NCBI GenBank assembly: GCA_037127255.1
Contig: JBANSL010000004.1
Coordinates: 73,244,627 to 73,308,626 of the forward strand
Direction of reading: 5' to 3'
Source of the DNA: Persicaria tinctoria
Lineage: Eukaryota > Streptophyta > Magnoliopsida > Caryophyllales > Polygonaceae
Length of the DNA: 64,000 nucleotides
The notes under the pieces were generated by a model, which did no database searches, had not been told where the DNA came from, and saw only the letters and a program-made list of their open reading frames with translations. A program made the translations under genes and the position numbers. Positions 20,880 to 32,075 of the stretch are shown here, piece after piece; the stretch's first letter is position 1; every line of letters begins with the position of its first letter.

Positions 20880-23006
20880 ACGCAATTCAGGCCCACTGTG
20901 AAATTTTTTAGCGCCTAAATTGATTTTTGAGCGGTAAAATTTTTGGGCTTTGAAATTGAAAAGGCAGTATAACCCTAATTTATCTTGAGCATTGCCTCTT
21001 TACACGCGTTTTCTTCCTCGCCTCTTCATTCCAGATCTCTAATCTCTCTCTCCCCAAAGATTTCAGATCTCTCATCTCTCGTCTCTCAGCCGCTCTTGTC
21101 CTCCTCCTCTTCGCCATGCCTCCTGTCTTCCTCCCACAGAGAACAACCACTCTCGTCTCCTGTCTTCCTCCTATCTTCGCCCACCCTCCGACAGACATCA
21201 CAGACCACCCCGCCGATGTTGAAACGCAACCGCTGTGAGGGAGCACCACCTTCAACAGAAGAAGAAAATGAAGGAGAGCGCCGCCTTCAACAGCCTTCTC
21301 CGGGAGAGCGCCGCCTTCAACAGCCTTCAACCGCTGGGAGGGATCACCACCTGAGAAGACCACCGCTGACGGTGCTCGCTCTCTGAAAATGGCGCCGCCT
21401 TCAACAGCCGCTGGAAGGGAGCGCCGCCTTCAACAGATCCTTAGGAAGGAAGCGCCACCTTTATTTGTTGGAGCATAGGTACTTCATCCGTCCTTCTCCG
21501 GGAGTATTCCGCCGGTCGTGGTGACCTGTGAAACCAAGGTACTCCCTCACCAAGTACTAGGTCCTTATTCGCTTCGCATCTCTTTTTTTTCTCCGCCCAG
21601 CTTTACTTCAAAATTTGGGAATTTGGGATCCCTTCATCTTCCATCGATTTTGCTTATTCTACTTGTTGTTCTTCTAAATCTGAAAGAGATTTTGGGGATC
21701 ACTCATAAATTTGACAGAGAAGCTTATACCTAGAAGCTACCTTCTCCCCACTTGCATTTTTTAATTTGACAGAGATTTTGGGAATTACAGGGAAATGAGA
21801 ATTACAGGGAAACCTGTTCTTCTAAATCGGACAGATTTTGGGAATTACATGGAAAGCTTCCCTGTAATTTTTTCATCTATCCTATTTTCATGCAGTTAAT
21901 AGTGTATTCAGTTTTATTTATGCCTTGGAAACCAGTACAGAGTTTGTTTTCTTTATTGCTTGGACAAAAAATCATTTTTTACAATTGGTGTTGCTATGAT
22001 GGTTGGGTGTACGTTATACTTTCTGATTTAAAGATATTTATTTTTATTATAAAGGTTTTTAGTTTTTGACATAACCTAGGACAGAAATGGAAGAGCTTGT
22101 AAATTTCATATTGATTGTAGCATGATTTTTCTTTGTCTGAATTAACTTTGGACTACAATTGGTGTGCTATCAGATTGATTGCAGCATGAACTGAGCATGT
22201 TTGGGTAACAAGTGATGGTTGAGACTAAGAAGGTCAATGAAGAATGGCAACATAGGATTTCCGTATGGTGGTTTGTTTGGACTTGTTGGATCTGGTTGTG
22301 ATGCACAATGACAACCTATTTTTATGTGGACATCTATGTATTTTGGTTGTGGTTTAATTTGTATGTATGTGGATATATTTTGGATGTGGTTATGTAATGA
22401 TCAAACAACTATATAATTGTATGCTTCGTTTATTTTAGCTATAGATTTAGTAACAAAACCATCCACAACTATTGGATGACAATATTATTGCCATGAAAAA
22501 TCAGCCTCGAAACAAGCAATAACAACAACCTCGAAAATACCCAAAATCAATTCTTACATCAAAAACGAACTTAGCCTCGAATGCAGCTACTAACAACATA
22601 GCAACGACTCTACCTATGGATTAGGCCACATTGAAATCAGCATCGACTTCAACAATACACTTAGTCACGGACACAGCCACACATTTATTCCTTGCTGCAG
22701 CCGTTCCTGTAGCCACGACCGGTCGCTCTTCCCACTTGCAATGAACTTAGCAATGAATTCTTGCTCGTGGCCGGGTTCATCGCTACAACCACGACCGTCG
22801 GATCTTATCACTAGCCACGGTCTTCCCAACGACTTCATATATTCGTCGTAATTTCCGTTGCTATACGCCGTCGCTATCAGCTTTGAGGCATATAGCTACG
22901 GTTTTGGCCGCCATGGCTAAGTTCATGGCTATTCGGGTTAGCCACGGCCGTTCGTGGCTAATTCCATCGCTATTTGCCGTTGCTATTTGACAGTTTTTTA
23001 GTAGTG
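20880..23006. mobile_element. CACTA-like element, left end missing
   Basis: The right end reads ttttttagtagtg, the inverse of a CACTAC terminus, at 23001-23006. Before it, 22500-22990 is packed with agccacgg / ccgttgcta words, as in the subterminal region of the complete CACTA at 53165-58096. The left part (20890-20960, ttagcgcc and gagcggtaaaattttt) resembles that element's gctaaaaatttggcgc region. I found no left CACTAC terminus. The interior around 20985-21390 is pyrimidine-rich like a captured 5' UTR, with four copies of gagcgccgccttcaacag-like units (21270-21440). No transposase is seen. Confidence 0.55.
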
Positions 23007-23446
23007 TCAGGCGTCAGTTCGGAGTTGCGTTCCCCACCAACTGTTCATTGCCACTGCACCCCTGTCGATGCAGCCCTACGCACGACGGGTGGAGGTCCAA
23101 GTCCGACGGTTAGGGAAGTCATCGCTACCGGTAGGCTCGACCGATGCGTATGTGGCTTCGAATGATGCTGGTGATGGTAGGGGACCTGTTTCATCCCCAC
23201 GGTTTCTCCATTTCTCTTTCATCCTCCTTTGATTCAATTTGGATTTCCTAGGCCACTGGAATTGGAATTCACATTTTGTTTCAATTTGGATTTCCGTTTG
23301 ATTCGAAATTCAATTTAGATCAGACGCTTAGACTAGCTTGGGATTTTTTTTTTTAGAAGAAACAACACTTAAATTAAACCCTTATCATCCAACATCAATG
23401 TATACACACTAGATTGCAAAGCTAAAGCAGTAATATATATATATTA

Positions 23447-23910
23447 AAACAAGTGGTTCAAGATTTTATACCAAGTTGTTCAGGGTTTTAATATCAAGTA
23501 GTTCAGGGTTTTTTTTATACCAAGTGGTTTAGGGGTTTTATATGAAGTGCTTCAGCGTTTTTAATACCAAGTGGTTCAGAGTTTTTATACAAAGTGGTTC
23601 AAGGTTTTTATACGAAGTGGTTCAGCGTTTATAAACCAAGTGGTTCAAGGGTTTTAATACTAAGTGGTTCAGGGTTTTTATACGAAGTGGTTCACGATTT
23701 TTTGTAAAGTGGTTTAGGGTTTTTATACGAAGTGGTTCAGGGGTTTTAATACCAAGTGATTCAGGGTTTTTATACGAAGTGGTTCATAGTTTGTATACGA
23801 AGTGGTTCAAGGGTTTTAATACCAAGTGGTTCAGGGTTTTAATACCAGGTGGTTCAGGGTTTTAATACTAAGGGGTTTAAAGTTTTAAACCAAGTAATTC
23901 ATCACATATA
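23447..23910. repeat. GGTTCA minisatellite, ~23-bp unit
   Basis: About twenty copies of a unit close to aagtggttcagggtttt plus aatacc or tatacg. Variation is mainly in the last six bases and in T-run length. Similar to a telomere-like gggttt phase, but the unit is not telomeric. Confidence 0.85.
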
Positions 23911-24534
23911 AATAGAAGTGGGTCATGAAATATATTCTAGTGGTTCATGAAATATAGTATTGGTTCGTAAAATAAATTGTTTTGGTTCATGAGCTATTTT
24001 ATTTTAAAAACAAATAAATAAATTATTAAAAAAATAATCATTAAACGAAAGTAAAAGAGTAGTGGTTCACAAAAGAGTAGTGGTTTATGAAATAAAGAAT
24101 AGTGGTTCATGAAATAAATAGTATTGGTTCATGAATCATTTTATTTAAAAAATAAATAAATAAATAATAAATTAAATTAAAAGAAAATGAAAATTTTAGA
24201 ATTATTAAATAGTAGTGGTTCATAATAAATTCTAGTGGTTCATGAAATAAAGAGTAGTGGTTCATGAAATAAATAGTATTGGTTAATGAACCATTTTATT
24301 TTAAAAAAATAAACATTAAAATAAAATAAAAGAAGAATGAAAATTTTACAATTTTTAAATAGTAGTGGTTCATAATAAATTCTAGTGGTTCATGAAATAA
24401 AGAGTAGTGGTTCATGAAATAAATAGTATTGGTTAATGAACCATTTTATTTTAAAAAAATAAACATTAAAATAAAATAAAAGAAGAATGAAAATTTTACA
24501 ATTTTTAAATAGTAGTGTTTCAAGAAATAAATAG
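23911..24534. repeat. GGTTCATGAAATAAA repeats with exact 150-bp duplication
   Basis: The 23-bp theme continues as agtggttcatgaaataaa blocks separated by A/T-rich stretches. Two successive blocks starting agtagtggttcataataa at 24211 and 24361 are near-identical 150-bp tandem copies. Confidence 0.8.
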
Positions 24535-24714
24535 CTTGATGAACCACCTCTTTATAGCTTCATGAACCACTTCTTTATAGTTTCATGAACCACTTCTTTA
24601 TAGCTTAATGAACCACTTCTTGAAACTTGATGAACCACTTCTTATAGGCCCATGAACCACTTCTTTGTAACTTGATGAATCACTTTTTGATAAATTGATG
24701 AACCACTTCTTTTG
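24535..24714. repeat. Inverted arm of GGTTCA minisatellite
   Basis: About eight units of tgaaccacttctttatag, the reverse complement of the ggttca units to the left. Together with 23447-24534 this makes a fold-back arrangement. It ends exactly where the TIR of element X starts. Confidence 0.8.
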
Positions 24715-25577
24715 TAAGGAAAAATGACAAGAAAATAATACGAACTATCAGCGGTGAACCAAAAATAATACGAACTTTAAAAATCACCAATTCGTGTACA
24801 AACTATACCATATTAAACCAATATTGATACGGAGTCCAAAATTCACAAGCTAAAATTTATTTAGGACTTAAAATGTAATTAATGAAAAGTTGGGTAAAAT
24901 TTATACATTAATAAGATGATTCACCTTTACCAAATAAAAAAGAAAAAGAATGGCGTTGTTCATCACCACCAACCTCTGGAGATTGGAGCAGCCGAGCAAG
25001 AAAGCAAATTAAAGAAAATTTGGCTCAACCGGTGTAGATCGACTTGGGGTCCATTGATCTTCAGTTGGGCTTGAAAATTGCAAGGTATAGAAGGGAGACG
25101 GGTGAGCAGATAGAGGGATCTATCTAGGTTGACATGGAGTCCAACGGAGGCAACCATGGGGGTGTTCTTGAGATCCGAGAGAGGGCGAGGGAGGCATGCA
25201 TGTGCTTGAGTGTGTTTCTATTGGTGCAAGATATGGACGCCATGAATTGCGATTTTGAGAGAGAAATAGATCTCGTGAACAGTGATTAATTAAGAGATCA
25301 ATTCCGATTGAAACTGTGAGCAAGAGATTGAGGTGAATGAGGAAGGAAATGACATCCTAACCCGTCAGAATGAGCGAAAGACCGATTGAGATTCTGAGCG
25401 AGAGATCGAGGTGCAAGATCTATTTGTCACTATAGCCCAGATCTATTGAGCTCGGTCTTGGAAATGGAGACAAAGATTAATGATTAATTTTACAATTTTG
25501 TACCCTAAATCTTTGGTTAATTGTATTTTAAGTCCTAAATAATTTTTAGTTTGTGAATATTGGACTTCATATCAATA

Positions 25578-25586
25578 TTGGTTTAA
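25578..25586. repeat. 9-bp target-site duplication of element Y (left copy)
   Basis: TTGGTTTAA here is repeated exactly at 29077-29085. Nine base pairs is the hallmark of Mutator-like elements. The undisrupted site is visible in X's own left TIR, in reverse complement, near 24808-24820. Confidence 0.88.
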
Positions 25587-25747
25587 GAAATAATTGGGTG
25601 AAATGTCCATGAAACCATGTAAGTCTTTTGTTAAATGTCTATCCTAATCTCCTTTATGCTTAATGTCCAAAATTTTTCTGTAATACCCAAAGTGCCCCCA
25701 TTTTAATTTAATCCCTACCCATTGACCTGATTTGGAAAAAATAGATT

Positions 25748-26640
25748 TCAGTTCCTCCATGGACTTCCGTCTTCCGTCACCGTCCTTGTTCTCCTCCATC
25801 CCAGATCTGAAGTAGCCGGAATCACACCTCCTCCGTCTCTCGCTTTGCCGCCCCTCCTTGGATCTGCGAAGTCCCGTCGCCGCCCAACGACCTTCGTCAT
25901 CACCAAGGGATGGGAGCGTCGCCGCCTACATCTCCGATTTCGCCTTAAAAGACCCTGAATCGCTGCTCGTTGGAGCGCGATGTCACCGTCGTGGGGGCCG
26001 GAGGATTGCTCGAGTGATTGCGATTCTTCCTCTTCCGTGGTTGATGACAACGGTGATGAGGGGACGAATATGGCCGCTCGTTCGAGCCCAATCGCTGCTC
26101 GTTTGCGCTCGATTCGCCGGTCTCCGTTCTCCTCCTCAATCCGGAACTCGTCAATGTCAAATATGTGCGGTTCTACTCGGATCCATCTCCTCTTGGTTAA
26201 AAGCTGCGCGGTTCTACTCAGATCCATCTCCTCTTTGTTCAGATTTGTGCGGTTCTAATCGGATTCTTCCTTTTGTTGGAGAGTTGCTGTAGCATTCGAG
26301 AAAGAGAGGGAAATGCAAGAATAAATCAGACCAGAAATTGCTCCCCGTTTGCAAAGAGGCCGGAGATAGCAGCTTCAATTCGCCTATTCCGGCGGATGAG
26401 TTGCCAGAGAGTGTTGATTTCGCGAGCGAATTGTTTATCGATTGCAGTGGTTCTCATGGCCGTCGCAGGATCAGATTACAGTGGTTCTCATGGGCGGTTC
26501 AGATTAATTTCCGGAGAGAGTTGATTATCGGCTGCAGGTTCAGATTAATTTGCGTTATTGTAATTTATCCTGATTTTAGTGGTCTGTGTGGCCGTCTTCG
26601 TGAGGGTTGCTTGCTGTCATGAAAACCGGCTTGGAAGTGC
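25748..26640. other. Gene-like GC-rich block inside element Y, product unknown
   Basis: Higher GC and CpG than the flanks, with overlapping open frames on both strands up to 159 codons (minus 25748-26227; plus 25858-26292). The pyrimidine-rich start resembles a plant 5' UTR/first exon. None of the translations shows a domain I recognise, and frames overlap on both strands, so no CDS is claimed. It could be a captured gene fragment, which MULEs often carry. Confidence 0.35.
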
Positions 26641-26995
26641 TACTTCGAAGTGTCGGTCTGCAACTTGGAAGTGCTGTGTGTCTTGGATTGGATGTGTTTG
26701 CTGTCAAGAATTCATTTTGCTGTCATATTAGTTCGGATGAAATTTAGTGGGCTGGTGAGAGTATAGAGCAATGTGGAGTGTGCGAAATTGGGCCTAATTA
26801 TTTTTTGTGAGAATATATTTGGATGGGCAGTGTTATGGGCTATCATAGTGGACTGCCCCACCTCAGTCTATTTGGTGACCAGTGACCACGGTGGTGAAGC
26901 TTGGCCTCTTTAATTTTGACATATATTTCTATTTGGCATATATGTTAAAATTAATCAGGTCCTATTGCCTTACTCTTGGTTTTACTAAATGGATT

Positions 26996-28764
26996 GGGGT
27001 GGATATGGGTGGTGGTGACAGTGATAGGGGTGGTGGTGACAACGATATGAGTGGTGGTGACAGCGATAAGAGTGGTGACATCGATAGGGCGGTGACATCG
27101 ATAGAGGTGGTTACAGTAACAAGGGTGGTGACATCAATATGGGTGGTGGTGACAACGATAGGGATGGTGGTGACAACGATACGAGTGGTGGTGACAGTGA
27201 TAGGACTGGTGACAGCGATAGGACGGTGATAGCGATAGAGGTTGTGAAAACAATAAGGGCGGTGACAGCAATATGGGTGATGGTGACAGTGATAGGGGTG
27301 GTGACAGCAATATGATTGGTGGTGACAGTGATAGGGGTGGTGGTGACAGCGATAGGGCGGTGACAGGGATAGAAGCGGTGACAACAATAAGGGTCGTGAC
27401 AACAACATGGGTGGTGGTGACAGTGATAGAGGTGGTGGTGACAGCGATAGAGGTGGTGACATCGATAGGGAGGTGACATCGATAGAGGTGGTGACCGAAA
27501 TAAGGGTGGTGACAGCGATATGGGTTGTGGTGACAGCGATATGGGTTGTGGGGACATCGTTATGAGTGGTGGTGACAGCGATAGGAGTGGTGGTGACAGC
27601 GATAGGAGTGGTGGTGACAACGATAGGAGTGGTGACAGCGATAGGGCGGTGACAACGATAGAGGTGGTGACAGTAATAAGGGTGGTGACAACGATAGGAG
27701 TGGTGGTGACAGCGACAGGAGTGGTGGTGACATCGATACGAGTGGTGACAGCGATAGGGCGGTGACAGCGATAGAGGTGGTGACAACAATAAGGGTGGTG
27801 ACAACAATATGGGTGATGATTACAGTGATAGAGGTGGTGGTGACAGTGATAGAGGTGGTGGTGACAGCGATAGGAGTGGTGACAGCGATAGGGAGGTGAC
27901 ATCGATAGAGGTGGTGACCGCAATAACGGTGGTGACAACGATACGAGTGGTGGTGACAGTGATAGGACTGGTGACAGCGATAGGACGGTGACATCGATAG
28001 AGGTTGTGAAAGCAATAAGGGTGGTGACAGCAATATGGGTGATGGTGACAGTGATAGGGGTGGTGACAGCGATATGATTGGTGGTGACAGTGATATGGGT
28101 GGTGGTGACAGCGATAGGGCGGTGACAGGGATAGAAGCGGTGACAACAATAAGGGTCGTGACAACAACATGGGTGGTGGTGACAGTGATAGAGGTGGTGG
28201 TGACAGCGATAGGAGTGGTGACATCGATAGGGAGGTGACATCGATAGAGGTGGTGACCGCAATAAGGGTGGTGACATCGATATGGGTTGTGGTGACAGAG
28301 ATATGGGTTGTGGTGACATCGTTATGAGTGGTGGTGACAGCGATAGGAGTGGTGGTGACAACGATAGGAGTGGTGACAGCGATAGGGCGGTGACAACGAT
28401 AGAGGTGGTGACAGTAATAAGGGTGGTGACAGCGATAGGAGTGGTGGTGACAGCGACAGGAGTGGTGGTGACAGCGATACGAGTGGTGACAGCGATAGGG
28501 CGGTGACAGCGATAGAGGTGGTGACAACAATAAGGGTGGTGACAACAATATGGGTGGTGGTGACAGTGATAGAGGTGGTGGTGACAGTGATAGAGGTGGT
28601 GGTGACAGCGATAGGAGTGGTGACAGCGATAGGGAGGTGACATCGATAGAGGTGGTGACCGCAATAACGGTGGTGACAGCGATATGGGTGGTGGTGAGAG
28701 CGATATGGGTTGTCGTGACAGCGATATGAGTTGTGGTGACAGCGATAGGGCGGTGACACTGATC
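26996..28764. repeat. GGTGACA minisatellite with 762-bp higher-order repeat
   Basis: Units of 18 or 21 bp such as agtggtgacagcgatagg and agtggtggtgacagcgatag, plus 16+20-bp pairs, fill about 1.77 kb. A larger period of 762 bp is visible: atgggtgatggtgacag at 27273 recurs at 28035, and the order of variant units repeats. Because units and period are multiples of three, several frames stay open, including 559 codons on the minus strand (27111-28790). I regard these as repeat artefacts unless expression is shown. Confidence 0.88.
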
Positions 28765-28838
28765 TCGTAAAAAAAATAAAAATTTGTCACCCAAAAATTT
28801 GTTTATCATTATACATGTGTCACCAAAGCCATTGACCG

Positions 28839-28866
28839 GTGTCACCACTTATAAAGGTGGTGACAC
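28839..28866. repeat. Palindrome of GTGTCACCAC arms
   Basis: Two perfect 10-bp arms, GTGTCACCAC and GTGGTGACAC, flank an 8-base loop (ttataaag). It lies between the minisatellite and the right TIR of element Y, among other TGTCACC words. Confidence 0.85.
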
Positions 28867-29364
28867 TAATTTCGAAAAAAAAACGTGTCACCAATTTTTT
28901 TTTTTTTTGTCACCGAAGTTGTGTCACCAATTCATTGACTTTGACCGGTCAATGGTCAAAATAAAAATGGGAAGGAGGGGCAAAAATGTAATATTAGGAT
29001 ATTTTGCAAAAGAGAAAATAAAAGTAGACATTTTGCAAAAGACCTTATAGAAAATGGACACTTAGCTAAAAATTCTTTGGTTTAATATGGTATAGTTTGT
29101 ACATGAATTGGTGATTTCTAAAGTTCATATTATTTTTTGTTCACCGCTGATAGTTCGTATTATTTTTGGTCATTTTTCCTTATAAAAATGTGAAATATTT
29201 TACATTAATATATTTATTATCCTTTTTAAAATAAAAATGCAATAATAAAAATGTTAAATTTTCAATGGTGAAAGATGCATTAACATGTCTTTAAATATGT
29301 AATTTATAAATTGATAAAATGTGGGGTATTAAAAAAACGAAAAGAAAATCAATACAGAGTACAA

Positions 29365-29765
29365 AATTAGAGCTGACAAAACCCGACCCGAACCCGAAAA
29401 CCCGACCTGGTCGACTCGAAACCGATGATTCTGAACACCGACACAACCCGTCCATTTTGGGCCCGAAATCCGAATGAACCGAACCCGATTAACCCGAAAC
29501 CCATTAAGACCCGAACCCGTTATAACCGAAACCCGAAATAACCCGAACTTTAAGCTACAATCTAGTAAAAATTTTAAAATGAATATTGAAATAATAAAAA
29601 CCCGAGACAACCGAAACCCAAATAACCAAAACCCGATACAACCGAAACCCGAACCCAAGCCAACCGATTGACCAAATTATTAGACATTACCCGAAACCCG
29701 AATGACCTGAAACCCGACTGACCGAACCCAAACCCGACCCGACCCGCCCGATTGCCACCTCTATA
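29365..29765. repeat. Degenerate CCCGAA repeat
   Basis: Irregular runs of acccgaaacccgaa with interspersed aaccgaa and taacccg words. No gene; the open frames here are repeat artefacts. The stretch 29183-29364 before it is plain AT-rich DNA. Confidence 0.8.
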
Positions 29766-29905
29766 CAAAATTCATTAAGTTGTTTTAATTAACGAACGTG
29801 CTCTTTGGTATGGTGGTTTGGAGCATTAAAGGGGAGAAACAGCCCCTAGTTTGAAACCGAGCCCAACAACTAATTATTGCCATTTTGATGTTATTGTATA
29901 TATTA

Positions 29906-32015
29906 CTAACTATTAAAACAAAAGCCTTAACAATGACATGTCGCTCTCTCCTTAATTCTAGGCCTTTTAACCAATCACTTTAGCCTAAATTAAAATTTTA
30001 GTAGTTTAAAAAAAAACAATCTATCTATTATCTATTATCTATTACTAACTGACAAGAGGAAAACCTGTCGTTGTTCTTGCCAAAGAATACTCAAACTCAC
30101 AACTAGTATATTCAATTCAAGTATCAATTCTAATCGCTAGTAAGAGTATGGGGGGTTTTTGGTGTGAAAAGATCTGTCTTTTATCAAAGCGGAAGTAAGC
30201 AAACAAAGTAAATAGATTGTAGAATTCAGTGGGGAGAAATAGGTTCACCTACAATTTATCACTTCGATTGATGAATTCGATCCTTGTTTCAGCCTCTAGT
30301 TCTTGTCTTTTCCTATCAATGTCCTTGTCCAGATTTTAGGTAAATTACTAGTCCTACGAGTCGATATTCAACATGTATTCAACTTCCTAGATGAATTTGA
30401 TCCTTGTTTCAGCCTCTAGTTCTTGTCTTTTCCTATCAATGTCCTTGTCCAGATCTTAGGTAAATTACTAGTCCTATGAGTCGATATTCAACATGTATTC
30501 AACTTCCTACACATCCAATTAGTCCTACGAGTCCTAAAGGGATATGATTGCCACTTGGGTTAAGGTTCGCTACGAGGAATCTACAAAACCCTAGCAATTG
30601 AATGAATCTACTCTAACTAGTCAGCCAGGCCAGAGAGAATAAAACACATTCAAGCAATTAAGCACAAAGAAGTTGAAACATTGCAATAGGAATAAGAACT
30701 AGATTAAGAAACTCTCAATTCAACAATCAAAGATCCAAACTGTAGGCGAAACCTCGAGAGTTTAGTTGCTCATGCTCAACGGCGCTCTCAAGAATGGAAT
30801 AATGTGCATAAGGTGAATGAAAATAATAACTAGAAAAGTCTTATAAAGCCTCTAACAAGTCGGCCAAAGAATAAAACAAAAACCCTAATTAAAGTCCAAT
30901 TCTGAACGGCGTGTTTCTGCGAGGGCCGCGGGGCAGCCAACCCAGGCCACGGGGCGGCCGGCGATCAGCGAAATCGCTCGTCAGAGGTTCCGGCCGCGGG
31001 GCGGCTTTTACTGTTCACAGCGATTTTTCCGTTTCGAATTTGGTCTCGATGTCAACACGAAAGTTGTAGATATCGAAGAGAGCTTTCCAACGCATGGTTA
31101 TAATAGTCAATCAAACCACCGAGGCCTCCAGACAGTGCGAAACAAGTTCAGCATGTCTGGCGACAACTTTTGATGACTTGTTATTCACTTAGGCTCTCGA
31201 AATTCGACTCCGCTCCCGTGCTCTTCACTTTTCTTCGTCAACTTGAATCTTCATTCATCCAAGAGTCTCTTAATTCCTCGTCGGATCCACATTTACCTGA
31301 AATTAACCATAAAATTGCACAGGTAAATATGTAATTGTAACTAAAATATGCACTATTCACAACTAAATTATGCTAAATACATTCTATAATGCAACACTAA
31401 TCATGCTCTATCACTAACTATTAAAACAAAAGCCTTAACGATGACATGTGACCCTCTCCTTAATTCTAGGCCTTTTAACCTATCACTTTAGCCTAAATTA
31501 AAATTTTAGTAGTTAAAAAAAAACAATCTATCTATTATCTATTACTAACTATTAAAACAAAACGCTTAACGATGACATGTCGCCCTCTCCTTAATTCTAG
31601 ACCTTTTAACCAATCACTTTAGCCTAAATTTTAGTAGTTTAAAAAAACAATCTATTACTAACTACTAAAACAAAAGTCTTAACGATGACATGTCGGCCTC
31701 TCCTTAATTCTAGGCCTTTTAACCAATTACTTTAGCCTAAATTAAAATTTTAGTAGTTTAAAAAAAAAATCCATCTATTATCTATTATCTATTACTAACT
31801 ATTAAAACAAAAGCCTTAACGATGACATGTCGCCCTCTCCTTAATTCTAGGCCTTTTAACCAATCACTTTAGCCTAAATTTTAGTAGTTTAAAAAACATC
31901 TATTGCTAACTATTAAAAAAAAAGCCTTAACGATGACATGCCGCCATCTCCTTACTTCTAGGCTTTTTAACCAATCACTTTAGCCTAAATTTTAGTAGTT
32001 AAAAAAAACAATGGG
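29906..32015. repeat. Tandem array of 111-139-bp units, split by a solo LTR
   Basis: Units begin ctaactattaaaacaaaag and contain cttaacgatgacatgtcg and ccaatcactttagcctaa. Starts: 29906, (interrupted) 31414, 31545, 31658, 31795, 31906. Length variation is mostly in a tctattatc run and an aaaatt indel. The unit start resembles plant Helitron 5' ends (TC...ACTATTAAA). Confidence 0.8.
30050..31413 (-). mobile_element. Solo LTR of a Ty3/gypsy element (1364 bp)
   Basis: It starts and ends TG...CA on both strands (tgacaagagg ... gctctatca) and is flanked by a perfect 5-bp duplication ctaac (30045-30049 and 31414-31418). Removing it restores the tandem unit. On the minus strand it shows LTR features: agagctttccaacgcatgg early and ctttataag as a TATA-like site. 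A 120-bp internal tandem duplication is present (30270-30389 and 30390-30509). No internal region remains, so it arose by LTR-LTR recombination. The cggggcggcc-rich part (30930-31010) is unusually GC-rich for the region. Confidence 0.82.
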
Positions 32016-32075
32016 ATTAATTTAGAACATAAAATTAATAATAAGGAAACATAAAATTAATATTAGGAATCTGTA

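Larger units (their letters stand above)
25587..29076. mobile_element. MULE-like element Y, non-autonomous, carrying a minisatellite
   Basis: The ends are imperfect inverted repeats of roughly 130 bp (gaaataattgggtgaaatgtcc on the left against agaatttttagctaagtgtcc on the right, read inward), flanked by the 9-bp TSD. No transposase frame exists. From left to right: TIR; a GC-rich gene-like block (25748-26640); the GGTGACA minisatellite (26996-28764); a TGTCACC-rich subterminal block with a palindrome (28839-28866); TIR. The minisatellite words match the subterminal TGTCACC words, so expansion from the element's own terminus is likely. Confidence 0.75.
24715..29182. mobile_element. TIR element X, split by element Y
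   Basis: The left TIR (24715-24905) starts taaggaaaaatgac. Its reverse complement is found in two pieces: 25490-25586 and 29077-29182. Removing 25587-29076 plus one copy of the 9-bp duplication rejoins the right TIR base for base through caatattggtttaatatgg. TIR length is therefore about 190 bp. The flanks show only a possible TA duplication (24715-16 and 29181-82 region), so superfamily is uncertain. The original interior (about 24906-25489) has no recognised gene; it contains a short host-like stretch about 24960-25330. Confidence 0.75.

Noticed and set aside
20985..21386. Serine-rich ORF in the truncated CACTA element
   Set aside because: A similar-sized frame occurs on the opposite strand, the sequence contains short tandem repeats, and no domain is visible; treated as captured UTR-like DNA.
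23447..24714. CRISPR-like spacing of short repeats
   Set aside because: Spacers are not unique, the units are a degenerate minisatellite, and the genome is a plant's.
27111..28790. 559-codon minus-strand open frame (and 342-, 281-codon neighbours)
   Set aside because: They are translations of the GGTGACA minisatellite in different frames; all stay open because the units are multiples of three. No start context, domain or non-repeat sequence supports a protein.
24715..29182. Element X as a Mutator-like element
   Set aside because: No 8-9-bp duplication flanks its TIRs; only a possible TA, so superfamily is left open.
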